From CAG-390 sp045544735 (lineage in GTDB: Bacteria > Bacillota > Clostridia > Oscillospirales > CAG-272): a DNA stretch of 15,609 nucleotides. Below, in pieces: positions 13,291 to 15,609 of this stretch. Location of the stretch: NCBI GenBank assembly GCA_045544735.1, contig JAZPZM010000095.1:1-15609 (forward strand), given 5' to 3'. Position numbers and translations under genes: made by a program. The notes under the pieces are model-generated. The model did not search any database, was not told where the DNA came from, and saw nothing but the letters and a program-made list of their open reading frames with translations. How positions within the stretch are numbered: position 1 is the stretch's first letter; every line of letters begins with the position of its first letter.

Positions 13291-14160
13291 TTATTCCGAA
13301 AATACTGTATATTTTTTAACTCCGCTGACGGTCTCGCCGTCTATCTGCATCTCGCAGGGGCGGTCAAGCTCGACCTTTATGGTCTTGCCCGTGAGAACTT
13401 CCACGTATTTTTTGTGCTTTACGTGCTGTCCCTTGAAGATCGAGGGGAATATCGTCAGCATCCGCAGAGGACGCAGCTTGTGCGCGACCACCACGGTCAG
13501 CGTTCCTTCGGGGTCAAGTCTGTCCTGATTGGGCGCGATCATCATTCCGCCGCCGAAAAATCTGCCCTTCATCACGGGGCACATCCACACGCGCTTGTAT
13601 TCGTGGACTACGCCGTCAACGGTTATCGTCGCGCTCGTCGGCTTGAATGCGAACAGAAGTCCCTTTACGGCTATGGCGGTGTAATTTATCGGCTTTTTGG
13701 ACAGCTCTGCGGAGCTTGAACGCTTGTTGTTTCCCGCGGCACAGCAATATCCGTCAAATCCCGCGCCCGTGCCGTTGATGAATTTGTACTCTTTTGAACG
13801 AATTCTCACGCGCGGAAGCTTCTCAACGTAGGGGTTGAGCAAAAATGGCGGCGTGTTTGCGGGCATTCCGAGGTCGTGGATGAAATCGTTTCCGCTTCCC
13901 GTGGGGAAGTAGAGTATTTCGTGGTCAAGGTCCTCCTTGCCAATCTCGTTTATCAGGCGGTTGAGCGTTCCGTCGCCGCCCGAAATTACTACGGGCTCGT
14001 CGGCGTCTACCTCTGATATGATCTCGTGAAAGGAAGTGTCGAAATTTTTATTTACGTAATTTATTTCGCAATCGGGGTGTATGTTATCAAGGCGGTGAGC
14101 GTCAGCCTCACCCTTGCCGTTTCCCGAGGTGGGGTTGAAAAAAACCGTAAGCTTTCTCAC
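13291..14160 (-). CDS. Diacylglycerol/lipid kinase family protein (YegS/BmrU/DgkB-like)
   Basis: 289 residues, the typical size. It starts at GTG, preceded by AAGGAG (complement of 14168-14173) with seven bases between. Catalytic-domain landmarks are all present: NPTSGNGKG at 9-17, the nucleotide-binding GGDGT at 61-65, PTGSGNDF at 86-93, INGTGAGFDG, then in the C-terminal beta domain RFFGGGMMIAPNQDRLDPEGTL and CEMQIDGE. Such enzymes phosphorylate diacylglycerol or related lipids with ATP at the inner face of the membrane; in Firmicutes DgkB recycles diacylglycerol left by lipoteichoic acid synthesis. The exact lipid cannot be read here. It follows the PfkB gene by 11 bases and its ribosome binding site overlaps that gene's stop, so the two are co-transcribed and probably coupled. 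Confidence 0.92.
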   Translation of the reverse strand: MRKLTVFFNPTSGNGKGEADAHRLDNIHPDCEINYVNKNFDTSFHEIISEVDADEPVVISGGDGTLNRLINEIGKEDLDHEILYFPTGSGNDFIHDLGMPANTPPFLLNPYVEKLPRVRIRSKEYKFINGTGAGFDGYCCAAGNNKRSSSAELSKKPINYTAIAVKGLLFAFKPTSATITVDGVVHEYKRVWMCPVMKGRFFGGGMMIAPNQDRLDPEGTLTVVVAHKLRPLRMLTIFPSIFKGQHVKHKKYVEVLTGKTIKVELDRPCEMQIDGETVSGVKKYTVFSE

Positions 14161-14171
14161 TTTTTCTCTCC

Positions 14172-15107
14172 TTAAAGTCTTATTGCGCGTTCTGCGATAA
14201 ATTCCGCAACGTCCTTGCGGTGTGGAACGGATATCAGCGCGCCGCGGCGGTTCACAGTCAGCGCACCGACCACGTTGGCAAACTTGCCCGCGCGTGCTAT
14301 ATCGCCGTATTCAAGATGGTCGAGGGCGAGCGCGGCAAGAAATGCATCGCCTGCGGCACTCGGGTCCTTCGCCTTAACGTCGTAGGCGGGCAGGCAGTGG
14401 TAGTATTTGCCGTCGTAGATGTAACAGCCGCGATTGCCGAGCTTGATAGCGTAAAATCTGGCTCGGACTATTCTTGACAGCGCAATCGCCGCCTTTAAGC
14501 ATTTTTCGGGCGTGTCGGGGTTTACGTCGGTCAGAAGTCTGGTTTCGTACTCGTCGGGGGCAAAAAGCTCGATGGGTGCCAGCTCGTCAAACGGAAACGT
14601 TTGTATAGACGCGCCGCCGTCAAGATAAAGGGGTATCTCGCGCTTGGCGGCGATGTCGGCGACGGCAAGCAGAGTGTCGCGCGGCAGCTCGACGCTCGTG
14701 ATTATCGCGTCGGGGCGGCAAATGAACGCCCCTTCGACGTCGGACGGGCTGAGCGCGCAGCTTGCGTCGGGCGAAAGGCATATCTGCTTTTCGATGCTTT
14801 CGTTTGCGTATATTACGCTAAAGCTGGTCGGCAGCGCGTTATCCGAGGAAACGAAGCGCGTGTCTATACCCTCGTATTCGTAGATCCTTCTAAGGTCCGT
14901 GCCGTTCCTGTCGCGGCCGAGTCGCGTGCAAAGAACGCTGTCGCCGCCGAGACGCGCCACCGCGGTTGCGGTGATAGCGGCGCTCCCCGATGGAACGAAG
15001 CTGCAGCTTTTGGCAATAATTGGGGCTTTGGGAGAGCGCGGCAGCTCTCCCACGGGCAGGCAAAGATCAATGCGTGCCTCGCCTATAGAGAGTATTCTTT
15101 TCTTCAT
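14172..15107 (-). CDS. PfkB-family carbohydrate kinase (fructokinase/ribokinase-like)
   Basis: 311 residues from the ATG at 15107, which has AAGGAG (complement of 15115-15120) seven bases upstream; the frame is open further, but that extension crosses the promoter. It belongs to the ribokinase superfamily: an N-terminal ILSIGEARIDL strand, a GSAAITATAVARLGG segment in the position of the usual GGA.N.A..LA.LG signature, an alpha/beta core, and near the C-terminus DPSAAGDAF, the anion-hole motif with catalytic base D254. It phosphorylates a sugar or related alcohol with ATP in the cytoplasm. The altered signatures (GSAA for GGAP, PSAAGD for TTGAGD) leave the substrate open. It is the first gene of a two-gene unit with the lipid kinase, diverging from the rRNA operon. 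Confidence 0.88.
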   Translation of the reverse strand: MKKRILSIGEARIDLCLPVGELPRSPKAPIIAKSCSFVPSGSAAITATAVARLGGDSVLCTRLGRDRNGTDLRRIYEYEGIDTRFVSSDNALPTSFSVIYANESIEKQICLSPDASCALSPSDVEGAFICRPDAIITSVELPRDTLLAVADIAAKREIPLYLDGGASIQTFPFDELAPIELFAPDEYETRLLTDVNPDTPEKCLKAAIALSRIVRARFYAIKLGNRGCYIYDGKYYHCLPAYDVKAKDPSAAGDAFLAALALDHLEYGDIARAGKFANVVGALTVNRRGALISVPHRKDVAEFIAERAIRL

Positions 15108-15138
15108 CGGCGCACTCCTTTCCTGTGTCTTTAGGTAC

Positions 15139-15167
15139 ATTATACTATAAAGGAAGGAAAAAATCAA
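15139..15167 (-). promoter_or_regulatory. Promoter of the PfkB/lipid-kinase pair
   Basis: Read on the minus strand: TTGATT (15167-15162), 17 bases, TATAAT (15144-15139), about 30 bases before the ATG. It fires away from the ribosomal promoter. Confidence 0.65.
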
Positions 15168-15239
15168 GAGGAATGTTTGCTCAAGCGCGGCTTTGAGAGG
15201 AAAAAACGCCGTTTTTGCGTCTCGTTTGCAACATTTTTG

Positions 15240-15328
15240 AAATAAAAATAAAAAAATCAAAAAAAATCAAAAATTTTTCAATTTTTTTCAAAAAAGGGCT
15301 TGACAAAGCGGGGTGAAAGTGGTATTAT
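15240..15328 (+). promoter_or_regulatory. Ribosomal RNA operon promoter with A/T-rich UP-like region
   Basis: Consensus TTGACA (15300-15305), exactly 17 bases, then TATTAT (15323-15328). Upstream, 15240-15295 is almost pure A and T in phased A- and T-runs, like an UP element or intrinsically bent DNA that recruits the RNA polymerase alpha subunit. This is the expected setting for a strong growth-controlled rrn promoter. Confidence 0.85.
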
Positions 15329-15337
15329 ATAAAAGCT

Positions 15338-15560
15338 GTCCGCGAGCGGACCGCGAAGGTCATTGAAAATTGAACAACAGACGAAGAAGTACAAGCACAC
15401 AAAGAAGTGCGAGGAAACGGTCAAAGAATTTGAGAAACACGAACTCAAAGGTAAATCAGTATGACGAGAGTCATACGAAAGAAGCTAGTTAAGTACTAGT
15501 GCTAAGAGCAAAAGCTCTGAATAAGATTTTGGACGGGCTTAGGTCCGTTTGAGATACAAT
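15338..15560 (+). other. rRNA leader with hairpins and boxA-like site
   Basis: Untranslated leader before 16S rRNA. It begins with a strong hairpin, GTCCGC-ga-GCGGAC (15338-15351), followed by GTCATTGAAAATTGAAC (from about 15359), which resembles the boxA antitermination sequence of Firmicutes rRNA leaders. Further small inverted pairs (GAGC-aaaa-GCTC near 15507, ACGG..CCGT near 15532) lie where the RNase III processing stem would form with sequence beyond 16S. No tRNA and no protein gene is seen. Confidence 0.65.

Positions 15561-15609
<49 letters not shown>

Noticed and set aside
13414..13719. Plus-strand open frames within the lipid kinase and PfkB genes (for example 13414-13719, 14601-15134)
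   Set aside because: Antisense shadows of strongly supported minus-strand genes, with low-complexity Arg/Gly/Ala-rich translation and no start signals.
15108..15260. N-terminal extension of the PfkB kinase by about 51 residues
   Set aside because: The extension crosses the TTGATT/TATAAT promoter, has no family match, and the internal ATG at 15107 has a proper ribosome binding site.

Overview
The window looks like a chromosomal segment of an uncultured gut-type Clostridia (Bacillota). The evidence is strong AGGAGG-type ribosome binding sites, A/T-rich spacers with TTGACA/TATAAT promoters between moderately GC-rich genes that favour GCG, CGC, GAC and TTC codons, a GH36 alpha-galactosidase typical of gut fermenters, and a 16S rRNA start (AGAGTTTGATCCTGGCTCAG followed by GATGAACGCTGGCGGCGCGCC) of clostridial type. 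Genus and species cannot be told from this.

Layout. 1-1549: the tail of a hairpin-rich repeat, then a membrane-anchored phosphodiester glycosidase (NAGPA-like) overlapping a small four-helix membrane protein. 1525-1855: a composite palindrome repeat with a built-in terminator, then a clear promoter. 1856-4324: a large secreted metallophosphoesterase made of two tandem copies of the same two-domain unit; the second catalytic domain has lost key metal ligands. 4322-4635: a second, nearly dyad-symmetric copy of the composite repeat with perfect 13-bp inverted ends. 4662-10445: a tightly packed plus-strand run with one visible promoter: zinc-ribbon DEDDh exonuclease, DUF2007 protein, ThiI, an A/T-rich lipoprotein of foreign composition, and GH36 alpha-galactosidase. 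10446-13260: an accessory strip holding two MITE-like palindromic repeats, an IS30-family element abutting the second of them, and an XRE regulator with a helical C-terminal region, closed by a bidirectional terminator. 13291-15107: a minus-strand pair (PfkB sugar kinase, then diacylglycerol/lipid kinase). 15240-15609: the rrn promoter, leader and first 49 bases of 16S rRNA.

How the parts fit. The first half is cell-surface and secreted hydrolysis, the middle is RNA/DNA housekeeping with a galactoside hydrolase at the operon end, and the right side is sugar and lipid phosphorylation diverging from a ribosomal RNA operon.

Most interesting structure. The composite repeat (copies at 1-97, 1525-1730 and 4322-4635) carries variable short hairpins joined by a near-constant ATGATRYA linker (ACATCATT on the other side), arranged in mirror fashion around a terminator. 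It is the inverse of a CRISPR layout, and it supplies the stop codons of both genes it follows. Other points of note are the duplicated and degenerate phosphoesterase, an A-B-A'-B' folding leader over the IS30 transposase start, and a perfect 34-bp palindrome inside that transposase gene.
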